Positions 62,151 to 64,000 of a DNA stretch of 64,000 nucleotides are shown here, one piece after another (positions within the stretch are counted from its first letter, which is position 1; the number at the start of each line of letters is the position of its first letter). The translations under genes were made by a program, and so were the position numbers. Origin of the DNA: Zygnema cylindricum (taxonomy: Eukaryota; Streptophyta; Zygnematophyceae; Zygnematales; Zygnemataceae); assembly GCA_037447655.1 (NCBI GenBank), contig JBBHKE010002945.1:248001-312000 (forward strand), given 5' to 3'. Under the pieces are notes generated by a model. It saw only the letters and a list, made by a program, of their open reading frames with translations. It made no database searches and was not told the origin of the DNA.

Positions 62151-62550
62151 CTCCCCTTTGCTTGCAGAAAAAGCACTCTCCACTCGGTCGTTTCGAAAGC
62201 GCCTGCTTTGCTTTCTTGCCCCCGGAAAAATATGTGACGCGAGAACTATTCGTCCCCTAGTGTTGCGCAGATGGCGTGTAGTGGTAGGAGCAGCTCCGAA
62301 AGTAGGATCTAACGGCCTAGAGACATTCGGAAGAGAGGTATAGGAAGTAGAAGGAGATGGAGTAAAAGGTACCTGCTAAAAAATGATATACTCTTGTATT
62401 TTCTCATTCCTTTCAGCTGCATCCATACGAAAAACATCCACATATTGACTCTCTTCTTTAATCTGAATATTCTGGCTGTTTCAAGGCATCCTCTCTGAGT
62501 GTTATACACTCTCTAGCCTGCAGATTCATCATTATAGCCTAAGAAATCAC
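62151..62550 (-). pseudogene. COP-F integrase-RT linker
   Basis: Low-conservation linker in several frames. On the minus strand, YNTQRGCLETARIFRLKKRV is readable, after a stop following GYNDESAG. I see nothing besides decayed polyprotein. Confidence 0.6.
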
Positions 62551-63645
62551 CATGAACAGATTTTGGACTAAGCTTCCAATTAGGAAGATTATCGAAGATA
62601 AAACATTTGTTACCAAAGACTCTAAAATGACCAACATTTGGTTTTCTGCCTATCCATACTTCATAAGGTGTTTTACCCTTAACAACTCAGGTTTCTACTC
62701 TATTTCTGATGTAGGATGCACAATGAAAAGCTTCTCCCCAAAACTTTGGATCCGTACCTTTATCGGCCATCATAGAGCGAGCACATTGAGTCAAAGTTCG
62801 ATTAAGTCTCTCGGCCACACCATTTTTTTCGGTGTGTATGGAGCAGTAAATTCACAAGAGATGCAATTTTCTTTGAAGAAATCAACAAAGGAATGCGATA
62901 CATACTCTCCACCATTATCCGTCCGCAAAGCAAGATTAGATTTGCCTTGAAGTTTCTCCGCCCAGATTTTGTAGTGCTTAAAGTGAGTGAAGACTTCGCT
63001 CTTCTCCTTCATGAAGTATAAGCGACTGTACCGAGAGTAATCGTCTGTAAAGGTGACAAAATAGCTGCTGCCACCAAGAGAGAGAACTTTGGAAGGGCCG
63101 AAGACATCAGAGTGAATAATACCAAGGAGATCTGTGGCTAGATGATCATTAACTTGTGAGATGGGAAGCTTGTGAAGCTTTCCGAGAGCACAACCATCAG
63201 AAACATTAGACTCTTTTTGACCGAGCTTGACTCCCTCTATCATATCATTCTTTATCATCTTAGTAAGTCTCTCATGATGCACATGACCAATTCATTTATG
63301 CCACAAATTATTATCATATATGACATTGGATTAAGCAAAATCAATTTTATTAGCCAGGTCCATGCGGTACAAAAAGTTTGGGTCTCTATTTCCTACTAGA
63401 GCTACTCTTCCATCCTTGCTCACTATTTTCTTGCCATTTTTCTGGAGAACCTCAAAGCCTTTGCTTTCAGCTACAGACGTAGAAAACAATTTTTTCTTAA
63501 ACTTTGGAACATACAAGACATCGTACACAATTCTCTTAACAACCTTTCCATCTATCACACAATCCAGATCTATATTTCCTTTGGCATTTGATTGAACAGC
63601 ATAGCCACAAGCATAAAAGGTTTGACGTAAAGGAATAGAATACAT
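62551..63645 (-). pseudogene. COP-F integrase and GAG-pre-integrase
   Basis: From right to left: SNAKGNIDLDCVIDGKVVKR and VLYVPKFKKKLFSTSVAESK (region after protease), then IGHVHHERLTKMIKN...CALGKLHKLP (zinc finger, its first Cys apparently lost). The integrase core follows (VTFTDDYSRYSRLYFMKEKS, LRTDNGGEYVSHSFVDFF, APYTPKKMV). After a frameshift come NRVET, KGKTPYEVWIGRKP and GHFRVFG. The acidic residues of the core are visible. Confidence 0.87.
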
Positions 63646-64000
63646 CTCCTTAAACCAAGTTGTTCCAGCACATGTGTGAAGAGATGCCAGAATCCATTAT
63701 CCATCCGAGATCCTTTTCTCCTTCCATCATGTCAAGTTTGGCAAGAGCAAAGAATTCTTTGTCATCTGTTTTCGGAAAATTGGTCAAATCTGGTTTTTCT
63801 TCCTTGATCTTCTTCTTCTCCAATTTCGTATCCTCCGCTGAAAACGCAACAGTTTTATTCGGAGGTCTTTGAGGAATAGAAGGTCCGCGATGTCTCTATC
63901 ATTTTCGGAAGATACCTATTTCAAGAGCTTTTATATACAAAAGACAAGCTCTGAAGGAGTGACCATCAGTATAGCAATAAACACATTTCTCAAACTGAGG
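63646..64000 (-). pseudogene. COP-F Gag knuckle and protease start
   Basis: A CCHC knuckle CVYCYTDGHSFRAC lies near 63925-63985, then an acidic/lysine-rich linker. The protease motif GWIMDSGISSHMC (DSG triad intact) is near 63670-63715, followed by a one-base frameshift. The gene continues beyond the window. Confidence 0.8.

Larger units (their letters stand above)
59693..64000 (-). mobile_element. COP-F copia element, 3' part
   Basis: 3' LTR (59693-60554), purine tract and a pol/gag region continuing to the window end. The 5' end and 5' LTR lie beyond 64000. Confidence 0.88.

Overview
The window is nuclear DNA of a plant-like eukaryote made almost entirely of nested LTR retrotransposons, with one Mutator-like DNA transposon and about 9 kb of AT-rich, repeat-rich spacer. 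I found no convincing host gene, no rRNA or functional tRNA gene, and no CRISPR array. Three things suggest a land plant or close relative with a large, repeat-rich genome: a chromodomain gypsy element (chromovirus), a Mutator transposase followed by an OTU-type cysteine protease domain, and primer sites that match plant initiator tRNA-Met. The species cannot be named from the sequence. Element names (GYP1, COP-A to COP-K) are my own labels.

Layout. (1) 1-26546: a minus-strand copia element (COP-H) is split three ways. Its gag is interrupted by a 19.3 kb compound gypsy element (GYP1, 2452-21711, target duplication ATCTT). GYP1 is itself split by a minus-strand, gag-only copia element (COP-B, 5934-16046, duplication AGAGC). 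One LTR of COP-B is split by a nearly complete plus-strand copia element (COP-A, 6916-13352, duplication GAAAC). COP-H also carries a solo LTR (22219-23406, duplication GACAC) and a truncated element, COP-K, that ends in an inverted LTR. (2) 26547-35230: AT-rich spacer with several tandem arrays, an inverted-repeat element, a long TCA microsatellite and a solo LTR of the COP-E family. (3) 35231-52865: copia element COP-E, interrupted by a solo COP-A LTR and by COP-D (38945-50004), which is in turn interrupted by minus-strand COP-C (43564-48407), whose two LTRs point in opposite directions. (4) 52869-57912: a decayed Mutator-like element with near-identical terminal inverted repeats, an intron-containing transposase and an OTU domain. 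(5) 57913-59692: spacer. (6) 59693-64000: 3' part of a minus-strand copia element, COP-F, running off the window.

How the parts work together. All coding regions are gag-pol or transposase genes, and all are damaged; COP-A is closest to intact, with four in-frame nonsense codons and no frameshift. The copia families share an unusual 5' architecture. The primer site is complementary to the anticodon arm of initiator tRNA-Met, so it contains an ATG that lies in frame with gag. In most LTR copies an in-frame ATG also lies just inside the LTR end, so Gag appears to start in the LTR and be read through the primer site. Upstream, the LTRs share stem-loops whose stems change in a compensated way between families, and the U3 region carries an antisense tRNA-like module. 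GYP1 carries an additional sense ORF between integrase and the 3' LTR. These features are the best candidates here for something not previously described.
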